From positions 496,001-560,000 of the forward strand of contig JAUICM010000002.1 in the NCBI GenBank assembly GCA_030427885.1: a DNA stretch of 64,000 nt, in the 5' to 3' direction. A model generated the notes under the pieces. The model searched no databases and was not told the DNA's origin. It saw only the letters and a list, made by a program, of their open reading frames with translations. Made by a program: the position numbers and the translations under genes. This DNA comes from Rhodothermia bacterium. GTDB lineage: Bacteria > Bacteroidota > Rhodothermia > Balneolales > Balneolaceae. Shown one piece after another: positions 38,255 through 46,671 of this stretch. The first letter of the stretch is position 1. The number at the start of each line of letters is the position of its first letter.

Positions 38255-38581
38255 ATGAAACGAGACATATTTCAAGCCATAGCTGACCCAACCCGAAGAG
38301 CCATTCTGGTGTTAATTGCTGCACACGCGATGACTCCTAATGCCCTGGCTGAACATTTTGATATCAGCCGGCAGGCCACCTCAAAACATATTCAGATATT
38401 GAATGAATGCGAATTGCTGGAGCAGGAAAAAGATGGCCGGGAGATCTACTACCAACTTAAGATCGAAAAAATGAAGGAGGTTGATGTGTGGTTAGAGCAA
38501 TTCAGAAAAATATGGGAAAGCCGGTACAGCCAGCTGGACGATCTTTTATCAAAATTAAAATCAGAAAACAATGAGCAATGA
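38255..38581 (+). CDS. ArsR family transcription regulator
   Basis: A 108-residue winged helix. Start taken at ATG 38255 just after the operator dyads; an in-frame ATG at 38063 lies inside the repeat element. The family signature is [19 protein letters not shown], then [19 protein letters not shown] and [15 protein letters not shown]. No metal-binding cysteines are seen. Members of this subgroup lie before SRPBCC genes and repress them. Its stop overlaps the first SRPBCC start by 11 bases. Confidence 0.88.
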   Translation: MKRDIFQAIADPTRRAILVLIAAHAMTPNALAEHFDISRQATSKHIQILNECELLEQEKDGREIYYQLKIEKMKEVDVWLEQFRKIWESRYSQLDDLLSKLKSENNEQ

Positions 38582-39071
38582 CCTTCTCTTCGACTTCATC
38601 GTCGATAAACAAAACAATACGCTTAGCATAAAGCGAGAATTTGCAGCAAATCGCCAGCTGGTGTGGGATTGCTTTACAAAAAGTGAACTGCTTGCCCAAT
38701 GGTACGCTCCAAAACCACATAAGAACAAGACCAAATCAATGGATTTTCGGGAAGGTGGCCATTGGCATTACGCGATGGTGGATCCGGATGGAAACGAATA
38801 TTGGGGGTACACCAACTATGTGACCATCTCGCCCATCGATGAATATACTGCGCTCGATGGCTTTGCAGATGAACATGGTGAAATCAATAACGACCTGCCC
38901 AAAGCACAATGGGTGGTACGGTTTAAAGATTATGGAGAGCATACCATAGTTGAGACTCAGGTTACTTATCACTCACTGGAAGACATTAAAAAGGTACTCG
39001 ACATGGGAATGGAAGCAGGTATGACCCTGACCTATGAATCACTGGACGAATTATTACCAAGCTTAAAATGA
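38571..39071 (+). CDS. SRPBCC (AHSA1-like) protein 1
   Basis: A 166-residue START/AHSA1-type helix-grip protein: [20 protein letters not shown], [28 protein letters not shown], with a C-terminal long helix. Such proteins bind a hydrophobic ligand or act as chaperone cofactors. It is the first of three tandem paralogues under the ArsR gene. Start overlaps arsR. Confidence 0.85.
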   Translation: MSNDLLFDFIVDKQNNTLSIKREFAANRQLVWDCFTKSELLAQWYAPKPHKNKTKSMDFREGGHWHYAMVDPDGNEYWGYTNYVTISPIDEYTALDGFADEHGEINNDLPKAQWVVRFKDYGEHTIVETQVTYHSLEDIKKVLDMGMEAGMTLTYESLDELLPSLK

Positions 39072-39078
39072 GAATACA

Positions 39079-39579
39079 ATGAAAACTTCACTTCTATTTG
39101 ATTTTACTGTCGATAAGAAAAACCACTCTGTTAAGGTAACCCGTGAATTCTCTGCTAACAAAAACCTTGTCTGGAGAACATGGACTGAAGAGGAATTATT
39201 GGATCAGTGGTGGGCACCAAAACCTTATGCTTCCATAACCAAAAGCATGGAATTTAAACCCGGAGGCAGGAGACTTTACAAAATGCAGGGGCCGGAAGGC
39301 GACGAACACTGGTGTTTCGCCCATTATTCTTCCATTGATCCGAAAGATAGCTTTAGTTATAGCGATGGATTTTGTGACAGCGAAGGTAACAAATCTGATT
39401 TCATCGCCGGATCAGACTGGACGGTTAATTTCAGTGAATCAGAAGGAATAACCACGGTGTTTGTTGAGATACAGCACCAGTCTCTGGAGGACCTTGAAAA
39501 GATCATAGAAATGGGCTTCAGAGAAGGATTCACCACCTGCATTGATCAACTTGCGGAACTCGTAAAACAAAACAACTAA
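39079..39579 (+). CDS. SRPBCC (AHSA1-like) protein 2
   Basis: A 166-residue paralogue of the preceding gene: VTREFSANKNLVWRTWTEEE, LLDQWWAPKPYASITKSMEF, GGRRLYKMQGPEGDEHW. Length is the same and spacing is 7 bases. The shared DFTVDKK start shows a recent duplication. Ligand unknown. Confidence 0.85.
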   Translation: MKTSLLFDFTVDKKNHSVKVTREFSANKNLVWRTWTEEELLDQWWAPKPYASITKSMEFKPGGRRLYKMQGPEGDEHWCFAHYSSIDPKDSFSYSDGFCDSEGNKSDFIAGSDWTVNFSESEGITTVFVEIQHQSLEDLEKIIEMGFREGFTTCIDQLAELVKQNN

Positions 39580-39589
39580 TTTCAGAACC

Positions 39590-40006
39590 ATGAATACCCA
39601 AAAAGTAACCATTGAAGCAACAATTGCTGCCAACACCGAACAAGTCTGGAACTATTATACTTCTCCGGAACATATCACCGGATGGAATTTTGCAAATGAG
39701 GAATGGTACTGCCCTTCTGCGGAAAATGACCTGAAAGTGGGCGGTAAATATAAAGCCCGAATGGAAGCCAAAGACGGAAGTTTCGGATTCGATTTCGAGG
39801 CGGTGTATGATGAGGTGATTCCCCTGAAGAAGATCACATATACCCTTGAAGACGGAAGAGTTGTTACTACTGATTTCGAAGATCTCAATGGAAGTACCAA
39901 AGTAAGCACCGTCTTTGATGCAGAAACGGAGAATGATATCGAGATGCAAAGAAATGGCTGGCAAGCTATATTGAATAACTTTAAAAAGTATACTGAAACA
40001 AACTAA
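39590..40006 (+). CDS. SRPBCC (AHSA1-like) protein 3
   Basis: A shorter (138-residue) member: IEATIAANTEQVWNYYTSPE, HITGWNFANEEWYCPSAEND, and EMQRNGWQAILNNFKKY at the end. This end motif is typical of the AHSA1 proteins next to ArsR regulators. It is 10 bases after protein 2 in the same operon. Confidence 0.85.
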   Translation: MNTQKVTIEATIAANTEQVWNYYTSPEHITGWNFANEEWYCPSAENDLKVGGKYKARMEAKDGSFGFDFEAVYDEVIPLKKITYTLEDGRVVTTDFEDLNGSTKVSTVFDAETENDIEMQRNGWQAILNNFKKYTETN

Positions 40007-40021
40007 CCGATAACTCTTCCT

Positions 40022-40528
40022 ATGAGTGAATCTCTGGAACTGGTTTTAGCTAAATACCAGAAAGCTGCTATGCTGGAATACATGGCAGCTCATCCGGAGG
40101 AATTTGAGACAGCGCTGACTATTGCTACCGGCGAAGAGACACATGCTAACTGGAGGGCAGCCTGGTTGATCACCAACTGCATGGAGGATAATGACGAAAG
40201 AATAAAGCCGCATCTCGACAAACTGGTTAGTGCCGTTTCAGACAAAGAAGATGGACATCAAAGAGAACTTCTGAAGATCCTGCTACGAATGGAGCTGAAA
40301 GAGGATCATGAGAGTTTTTTATTTGATCATTGTGTGATGTTGTGGGAATCCGTTAAAAGAACCCACTCTGTGCGTTATATAGCTTTTCGGATGATGGTTA
40401 AAGTGGCAGAACATTATCCTGAATTGAAGCGCGAGATCCTTGAGCTCACCCAGCCTCAGTATGTGAATTCCCTCTCCCCGGGAATTCGTAATTCTATTCA
40501 GAAAATGATCCGGGCACTTGAAGATTGA
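40022..40528 (+). CDS. Small helical protein of unknown function (HEAT-like)
   Basis: A 168-residue, almost all-helical protein, with no signal peptide. The pattern of pairs such as HANWRAAWLITNCMED, RIKPHLDKLVSAV and RYIAFRMMVKVAEHYPEL resembles HEAT/adaptin-type repeats. It is last in the ArsR-SRPBCC operon, 15 bases after it, so may act in the same process. I do not recognise the family. Confidence 0.6.
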   Translation: MSESLELVLAKYQKAAMLEYMAAHPEEFETALTIATGEETHANWRAAWLITNCMEDNDERIKPHLDKLVSAVSDKEDGHQRELLKILLRMELKEDHESFLFDHCVMLWESVKRTHSVRYIAFRMMVKVAEHYPELKREILELTQPQYVNSLSPGIRNSIQKMIRALED

Positions 40529-40590
40529 TTTGTACCCATCCCCCAAATAGAATAAAATAGGCTGGTCGTTAATGGAATAAACTCATTGTT

Positions 40591-41544
40591 ATGAAAATCA
40601 GCCTTTTTCTCTTTTTATTATTTCTATCGATCTCAGTTTTTGCTCAGGAACCACTTCAGATCAGAACAGATGTGGAACTGACGGAAGATCACTTCCCACA
40701 GGATGGAGTTCCCAAAGGCGAACTGAAAGGCCCGTTCGAATTTCATAGTAAGATCATAGAAGGAACCGTCCGACAATACTGGCTTTTTATTCCTGCTCAA
40801 TATGATGGATCAGAACCGGCGAGTGTACTGATTTTTCAGGATGGTCACCGGGCTACTAATCCCGAAGGATCTATCCGTGCCCCGCAAGTGCTGGAGAATT
40901 TGATCGCTAAAGGTGAACTCCCCGTAACCATCGGGATCTTCATCACTCCGGGAAACACCTCCGAACATTATCCCGATAATCTCGGCTGGGGAAATCCAAA
41001 CCACCGAGCCCAGGAATATGATGCCATGGACGACCGCTATGCCCGGTTCATCATCGAAGAAATGCTCCCTGAAGTGGAAAAGGAATACAATCTCACCCAC
41101 GATCCTGATCAGCGTGCCATTGGAGGAACCAGCAGCGGGGCTATCGCCGCCTTCACCGTGGCCTGGCATTATCCCGATCAGTTCCGAAAGGTGTACAGTA
41201 CCATTGGCAGTTATGTGTCTATTGGATTTCGTCCGGATGAAGACCCCGTTAAACTGGGTGGTCAGGATTATCCAGCCCTGATCCGGAGAGAACCGATCCG
41301 TCCCATCAAAATTTTTCTGCAGGATGGCATCAATGATCTGGATAATGAATGGGGAAACTGGTTCCTGGCTAACCAGCAGATGTATAAAGCGATGTTATAC
41401 GCCAACCGCATCGCAGACCGGGGCAATGTGGAAGGACCAAGATATCAGGTCAAAACTGTCTGGACGGATGGCGAACATAACGACCAGCATCCCGGAGCTT
41501 TGTTACCGGAAGGGTTGAGGTGGTTGTGGGGAACATATAAATGA
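40591..41544 (+). CDS. Exported esterase, enterochelin esterase/S-formylglutathione type
   Basis: A 317-residue secreted alpha/beta hydrolase with signal MKISLFLFLLFLSISVFAQ. The nucleophile is S181 in GGTSSGAIAAF; the region VLIFQDGHRA and ITPGNTSEHYPDN belong to the Fes/esterase D fold, and the histidine is near WTDGEHNDQH. It hydrolyses esters at the periplasm or surface. Its stop overlaps the nuclease gene start (ATGA), although the two products seem unrelated. Confidence 0.83.
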   Translation: MKISLFLFLLFLSISVFAQEPLQIRTDVELTEDHFPQDGVPKGELKGPFEFHSKIIEGTVRQYWLFIPAQYDGSEPASVLIFQDGHRATNPEGSIRAPQVLENLIAKGELPVTIGIFITPGNTSEHYPDNLGWGNPNHRAQEYDAMDDRYARFIIEEMLPEVEKEYNLTHDPDQRAIGGTSSGAIAAFTVAWHYPDQFRKVYSTIGSYVSIGFRPDEDPVKLGGQDYPALIRREPIRPIKIFLQDGINDLDNEWGNWFLANQQMYKAMLYANRIADRGNVEGPRYQVKTVWTDGEHNDQHPGALLPEGLRWLWGTYK

Positions 41545-42620
41545 AAGAAGAAGGTGAACTGGTCAATATTAAGTTTAATACAACTCAAGAGCATTTAATG
41601 AGTATTGGATTGACAATCGAGGGACTTAAAGAAGAGATTAAATGGATTATGGAAGCTACTGGCCAAGTATTAAGAACATTACTTCAACTAAGCCAACGAG
41701 AGAAAGTTTTAACACTTGACGCACAAAAAATTAATCAAGTAATTCGCTTTAATAAGACTTTTAAAGCTGTCCACTCCTTCAAAGGATTCAATAGGCACCT
41801 TTTAGAATACACCAAAAACAATATTGAGGATATATTCTTTAATGCTAGAGTTGCAAGTTGGTTATCCCAACAGGGATATGAAATAGAATTCGAACCTTCT
41901 AACCCAGATAAGCTAAAACATCCTGATTTATTAATAAAAAAAGCTGATTTAAAAATCGCAATTGAATGCAAGAATCCGAATATAAAAGACTTCTATCAGA
42001 GAAGTACAAAACGTAAAATTGCTGATTTTGTATTTAAAAAGATTGATACACTAAGTCAGTTCAATTTTTATTTTCTTGAAGAACCCAATCAAAGTGAATT
42101 TGAAGCATTATTCACTGATGACTTTGTTGATTATTTATTAGAACTCGGAAATAAGGGACAAGAAACACGGTTCCAGCACTCAAAAAACCTTGAAATTAGT
42201 GTAATTCCAAAAAGAGATTACATTAATATTGAGGAATATCAACTCGTTTCAGAAATGTCTGGCATAAGTGTAAATGTTAATAGCGGTCTTCGCTTACCAG
42301 CATTCACATTTATGGAAAATGCTCGTTCAATCCAAGTCCATGGCCCGGTTCGAAACTTCAACAACCGTTGGAATAATTTTCGAAAAAAGAGCAAAGAACA
42401 AGGTATTGATGGACTACCTTTAATTGTAGTAGTAAATGGAGACCATGTTCTTGGAGACCCGGAATCTCACCTCGAATATTTTAGAAATGTGTGGCTCACG
42501 GACAAAAACAAGTCTGTTAGTGGTTTAGGCTTAATTACCTTCGCGACACTAGATGGAAGTACTTCATTGGAATATCATTCAAATTCTGAATCGGATATTC
42601 CTATAAATTTCTTTCCTTAA
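41541..42620 (+). CDS. Putative PD-(D/E)XK nuclease, AT-rich
   Basis: A 359-residue protein. The core is HPD129LLIKKADLKIAIE142CK144NP, a D-x(n)-ExK nuclease pattern, preceded by a helix (FNARVASWLSQQGYEIEFE). The N-terminal 60 residues look like a coiled coil. The DNA is visibly richer in A/T than the genes on both sides, suggesting horizontal gain. It could be an anti-phage or DNA-repair nuclease. No methyltransferase or helicase partner is next to it. Confidence 0.55.
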   Translation: MKEEGELVNIKFNTTQEHLMSIGLTIEGLKEEIKWIMEATGQVLRTLLQLSQREKVLTLDAQKINQVIRFNKTFKAVHSFKGFNRHLLEYTKNNIEDIFFNARVASWLSQQGYEIEFEPSNPDKLKHPDLLIKKADLKIAIECKNPNIKDFYQRSTKRKIADFVFKKIDTLSQFNFYFLEEPNQSEFEALFTDDFVDYLLELGNKGQETRFQHSKNLEISVIPKRDYINIEEYQLVSEMSGISVNVNSGLRLPAFTFMENARSIQVHGPVRNFNNRWNNFRKKSKEQGIDGLPLIVVVNGDHVLGDPESHLEYFRNVWLTDKNKSVSGLGLITFATLDGSTSLEYHSNSESDIPINFFP

Positions 42621-43633
42621 TACTCTGCCTTACACTTCTCCCTAAGGGTTTCCAGAACGTGGCTGAAATCATCCGGTAATTCGGAGTCGAAGCTGATCAT
42701 TTCCCCTGTTGTCGGATGTTCGAAACCTAGGGTTTTGGCGTGAAGGGCTTGTCGTCCCAGACCTATAATGAGTTTATGGAACATGGTTTTGCGGGCGCCG
42801 GTGTTGGGTCCGTAGCGAACGGAAGTTCCACCATAAGTTGGATCCCCAAATACATTATGCCCGATATGTGCCATATGCACGCGGATCTGATGCGTTCTTC
42901 CTGTTTCCAGTTTTACTTCTACCAGACTCAGGTAATCGAAATACTCTAATACTTTATAATGTGTTACCGCTCTTTTTCCTTTGCCTTCCGGAAGTACGGT
43001 CATCAGTTTGCGATCGTGACGGGATCGACCAATGTCTCCTTCTACCGTCCCCTCTTCTTTTGGCGTTCCCCAGACAATTGCCCAATAGGTTCGTTCCACA
43101 TCTTTTTCGGCGAATTTTGCGGAGAGCGCCGCAAGTGCTTCATCGGTTTTAGCTACTACCAATAAACCGCTGGTGTCTTTATCTAATCGGTGTACAATAC
43201 CAGGACGTATGTTTTCATCATCCTCCTCACCGGCCAGTTCATCCACATGATGCATGAGTCCGTTTACCAGCGTCCCGCTCCAGTTTCCATAAGCCGGATG
43301 TACCACCATTCCTGCTTCTTTGTTCACCAGAATGATATCATCGTCTTCGTACACAATATTGAGATCGATCTCTTCGGCCTTGGCTTCGGGTGGCGGAGCT
43401 TTGGGCAGTTCGATAAAGATCTCATCGCCGGGCATCATTTTATACGATGACTTCTCTTTCTTTCCGTTTACAGTTACATAACCAGATTTGATGGCATCCT
43501 GTACTTTATTCCGCGTGGCGTTCTCTACAAATCCTGTGATATACACATCCAGTCGTATCGACTCCTGTTGCCCGTCCGGCACTTTGAATTCGTAGATAGT
43601 GGTTTTTTTTTCGCTGTTCTCTTCCTTACTCAT
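42617..43633 (-). CDS. rluD: 23S rRNA pseudouridine synthase RluD-like
   Basis: A 338-residue pseudouridine synthase with S4 domain at residues about 27-72 and the RluA-family signature PGIVHRLD151KDTSGLLVVAK, with Asp151 as nucleophile. The later motif EVKLETGRTHQIRVHMAHIG is also conserved. RluD modifies helix 69 of 23S rRNA. It is convergent with the nuclease, overlapping 4 bases. Confidence 0.92.
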   Translation of the reverse strand: MSKEENSEKKTTIYEFKVPDGQQESIRLDVYITGFVENATRNKVQDAIKSGYVTVNGKKEKSSYKMMPGDEIFIELPKAPPPEAKAEEIDLNIVYEDDDIILVNKEAGMVVHPAYGNWSGTLVNGLMHHVDELAGEEDDENIRPGIVHRLDKDTSGLLVVAKTDEALAALSAKFAEKDVERTYWAIVWGTPKEEGTVEGDIGRSRHDRKLMTVLPEGKGKRAVTHYKVLEYFDYLSLVEVKLETGRTHQIRVHMAHIGHNVFGDPTYGGTSVRYGPNTGARKTMFHKLIIGLGRQALHAKTLGFEHPTTGEMISFDSELPDDFSHVLETLREKCKAEY

Positions 43634-43714
43634 TCACTAAAGATAGGCAGTTTGTAAGGACTTTGCTCTTTAATGGTCTTACTTAGTGATTTAAAATAAA
43701 AAATTTAAGATACG

Positions 43715-44077
43715 ATGAGTGTTAAAAAGAACCTGATACAAGAAAAGAGTTTCCAGTTTTCACTTACGATCATTTCATTCTATCAACAATTGCAAGATGA
43801 ACGTGAGTATGTAATATCAAAGCAGCTTTTGAGATCTGCCACAAGTGTTGGGGCTAATATCGAAGAAGCCATCGCCGGTCAATCAAAAAAAGATTTCCTT
43901 TCAAAGCTTTCTATCTCTTTAAAAGAAGCAAGAGAAACCAGATATTGGCTGAGTTTACTGAGCAAAAGTGATCTTACTGAAATTGATGTAACTGAATATC
44001 AGAAAGAGGCTCTGGAAATTGTAAACATTCTTTCTTCTATTGTAAAAACAACTCGTTCCAATCTGGGACTATTTTGA
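43715..44077 (+). CDS. Four-helix bundle protein (S23 / 23S rRNA intervening-sequence protein family)
   Basis: A 120-residue helical protein: KSFQFSLTIISFYQQLQ, QLLRSATSVGANIEEAIAG, DFLSKLSISLKEARETRYWL. This is the widespread family also related to the Avd accessory protein of diversity-generating retroelements. Most copies, as here, are stand-alone with unknown role. AT-rich repeat sequence follows it (44079-44102) and reappears after recN, which fits a small mobile unit. Confidence 0.8.
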   Translation: MSVKKNLIQEKSFQFSLTIISFYQQLQDEREYVISKQLLRSATSVGANIEEAIAGQSKKDFLSKLSISLKEARETRYWLSLLSKSDLTEIDVTEYQKEALEIVNILSSIVKTTRSNLGLF

Positions 44078-44078
44078 A

Positions 44079-44102
44079 TTTTTCATTTTAAATTTTGAAT
44101 TC
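44079..44102. repeat. AT-rich intergenic repeat before recN
   Basis: The segment ending in TTTTAAATTTTGAATTC recurs, with small insertions, at 45861-45887 downstream of recN (TTTTGAATCTTAAATTTTGAATTC spans it). It lies between the four-helix gene and recN. Confidence 0.5.
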
Positions 44103-44104
44103 GA

Positions 44105-45811
44105 ATGATCCAATCATTGTACATAAAAGATTTTGCGCTTATTGATGAACTTGAGGTTTCCTTCGGGGAGGGTTTGAATATTCTCACAGGGCAGACGGGC
44201 GCTGGTAAGTCGATCATCATCGGGGCATTGAATATGATTCTTGGTGAACGCGCAGATACGGATGTCATTCGTCAGGGATCTGAAAAAGCAATCTCCGAAG
44301 CTACCATCCGTGTGGGTGATGATCCTGAACTCAAGACCTTGCTTTCAGAAAATGAAGTTGAGTTCGGGGAGTACCTGATCCTAAGAAGAGAGATTCGTCA
44401 AACCGGAAGCCGTGCTTTCATCAACGACACCCCTGTTAACATCGGAGTTCTTAAATCTGCCGGGGATCTGTTGGTGGATCTTCATGGTCAGCATGATCAC
44501 CAGCTCCTTCTCAAAGAAGAAAATCACCGTGGAGTGATCGACAGTTTTGGAGAAATAGAGCCCGTACTACTAACCTATCAAAAAGAATATCAAAAAATGA
44601 AGGAGCTTCAGAAAGAACTGAGCTCCCTTAAAAAGAGAGAATCAGAACTGCAGGAGAAAACAGAGCTCTACCGTTTCCAGGTTAAGGAGCTGGAAGAGGC
44701 ACGATTATCTCCAGAAGAAGAAACGGAACTTGAATCAGAAATGAACCTGCTGGATAACGCAGAAGTGCTGGATCAGAAAGCAGCTTCGATCGCAGAATTG
44801 GCAGAAAGTGACGACGCCAGCATCATTCAGCTTTTGAACCACCTTAAACTCAATCTTGAGGACCTGGCGCGAATTGAACCCGAATTTGAAAACTATCTGG
44901 AAGAAATAAATGCCGCACGTGTTAGCGTGAACGAAGCAGTTCAGTTTGCTGAGCGATATCGTAACAATATCGAGTTTAATCCATCCCGACTTGAAGAACT
45001 CCGCCAGCGACAGTCGGAGCTGAACCGTCTTCAGAAAAAATATCAGCGGGATATTCCAGAACTGATCAATTATCTCGGCGAGATCCAGAGAGAACTTTCC
45101 ATTGCGGATAACTTCGATCTTGAGATCGCGAAAATTGAGAAAGCCGTATCAGATCAGGCAAGCATTTTGTCAAAATCAGCTGTTCAACTTCACAACGCGC
45201 GTGTTAAGGTTGGAACAGAACTGGCTGTTCAAATCCAGCAGGAGTTATCCAAACTTGGGATCGGCAATTCGAAAATGGATGTACGGGTGGACTGGCTTTT
45301 TGACAACAACGGCTGGATCATGGTTGATGGTCAACCCGTTGACTGTACCGAGATTGGTGCTGACGACATCCGTATCTTCATCTCCACCAACAAAGGCGAA
45401 GAGCCTAAACCGTTAGCAAAAATCGCATCCGGTGGTGAAATCAGCCGTGTTATGCTGGCCCTAAAATCCATACTTGCCAAGGAACAGCATCTTCCTGTCA
45501 TGATCTTTGATGAGATCGATACGGGTATCAGTGGCGAGATCTCTGAAAAAGTAGGTAAGGCAATGCGGTCTTTATCTGAACAATGTCAGATCGTGGCGAT
45601 AACCCATCAACCACAGATCGCGAGCCAGGCACATCATCACTATAAAGTAGCTAAAGTGGAAGATGATGCCCGTACTACCACGCAGATCATTCCACTATCG
45701 CAGGAAGAGCATATTCGTGAAGTAGCTGGTCTTATGAGCGGAGCGGAAATCTCGGAATCAGCACTAAATTCTGCTAAAGAGCTGATCGAACGGAATACGT
45801 ATACCAATTAA
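44105..45811 (+). CDS. recN: DNA repair protein RecN
   Basis: An SMC-like ATPase in double-strand break repair. Walker A is LTGQTGAGKSIIIGAL (usually GETGAGKS), the long coiled coil occupies about residues 150-370, and the C-terminal half holds KIASGGEISRVMLALKSI and IFDEIDTGISGE. The length of 568 is normal. No LexA box is evident in the short upstream gap. Confidence 0.94.
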   Translation: MIQSLYIKDFALIDELEVSFGEGLNILTGQTGAGKSIIIGALNMILGERADTDVIRQGSEKAISEATIRVGDDPELKTLLSENEVEFGEYLILRREIRQTGSRAFINDTPVNIGVLKSAGDLLVDLHGQHDHQLLLKEENHRGVIDSFGEIEPVLLTYQKEYQKMKELQKELSSLKKRESELQEKTELYRFQVKELEEARLSPEEETELESEMNLLDNAEVLDQKAASIAELAESDDASIIQLLNHLKLNLEDLARIEPEFENYLEEINAARVSVNEAVQFAERYRNNIEFNPSRLEELRQRQSELNRLQKKYQRDIPELINYLGEIQRELSIADNFDLEIAKIEKAVSDQASILSKSAVQLHNARVKVGTELAVQIQQELSKLGIGNSKMDVRVDWLFDNNGWIMVDGQPVDCTEIGADDIRIFISTNKGEEPKPLAKIASGGEISRVMLALKSILAKEQHLPVMIFDEIDTGISGEISEKVGKAMRSLSEQCQIVAITHQPQIASQAHHHYKVAKVEDDARTTTQIIPLSQEEHIREVAGLMSGAEISESALNSAKELIERNTYTN

Positions 45812-45820
45812 GAATGAAGA

Positions 45821-45872
45821 ATTTAAAATGAAAAATAGGGTTCTTGATGATCACCTATTTTTCATTTTGAAT
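45821..45872. terminator. AT-rich hairpin after recN
   Basis: AAAATGAAAAATAGG (45825-45839) pairs perfectly with 45854-45868; pairs extend further with two wobbles. It lies between recN and the convergent cytochrome gene and could end both. It lacks GC-rich stem character, so it may instead be a dispersed repeat. Confidence 0.45.
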
Positions 45873-45906
45873 CTTAAATTTTGAATTCATGCCTTTGGCA
45901 TGATAA

Positions 45907-46563
45907 TTACTTAATTAGCGTCATTCTTCCGGTTCCGATCAGTTGGTCAATTCCATTAACCTGAGCATTTACCCTGTAGATATAAATTCCGGATGGATTC
46001 TTAGCCATGTTTAAAGTTGCCCTTACTAAACCCGGATTAGCATTTCCAACCTGCTCTGATAGCAATTGTCCATGAACTGAATAAACGGTAATGGTATATC
46101 TGGTTGAAACCGGAACTTCAAACCTTATCTGTGTAGAGGGGTTGAAAGGATTTGGATAATTACCGATCAACTGAAAACCATCCGCGATCAGATCTTCCTG
46201 TTCATTTGATGTCACTACTTCATTGGCTCCTTCCGAGATCCATTGACGGATCAAAGCGATAGAAGAATCAGGTAGTACTCCACCTTGCGGCATTCGTGAA
46301 CCATGGTCTGGACTTGGCTCGATCTTATCTACCAACGGACTGCCATCAGCATCACCAGCAATCACAACATTCGTCCCATACTGGGATCCTACACTTGCCA
46401 TTGTGGAACTGTAATCAGTAAGTATAACCCCACTGGTTCCACCATGACAGCTGGTACAATTGGCATTAAAAATAGTTTGAATCTGGGTGGCATAATCAAC
46501 CTGTGCAAAAACAGATGTACCGCTAAGAACAAACAGCACAAAGAAATAGTAACTTTTTTTCAT
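45907..46563 (-). CDS. Secreted c-type cytochrome with C-terminal sorting domain
   Basis: A 218-residue exported protein (signal MKKSYYFFVLFVLSGTSVFA). A single haem site C36TSC39H40 is in a small cytochrome c domain, with a candidate Met in SRMPQGG. The last about 85 residues start YPNPFNPSTQIRFEVP and end MTLIK, the type A sorting or FlgD-like domain used by the type IX secretion system. It is thus a surface-attached or secreted electron carrier. No secretion genes other than gldC are in the window. Confidence 0.85.
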   Translation of the reverse strand: MKKSYYFFVLFVLSGTSVFAQVDYATQIQTIFNANCTSCHGGTSGVILTDYSSTMASVGSQYGTNVVIAGDADGSPLVDKIEPSPDHGSRMPQGGVLPDSSIALIRQWISEGANEVVTSNEQEDLIADGFQLIGNYPNPFNPSTQIRFEVPVSTRYTITVYSVHGQLLSEQVGNANPGLVRATLNMAKNPSGIYIYRVNAQVNGIDQLIGTGRMTLIK

Positions 46564-46671
46564 GACCTAATAATATTATTTGATGAATTACTTAATACCT
46601 AACATCAAATAATTTAACACTAAACTAATTTAATGCAATTAAAATTTATACGTTTTAAATAAATATTTAGT

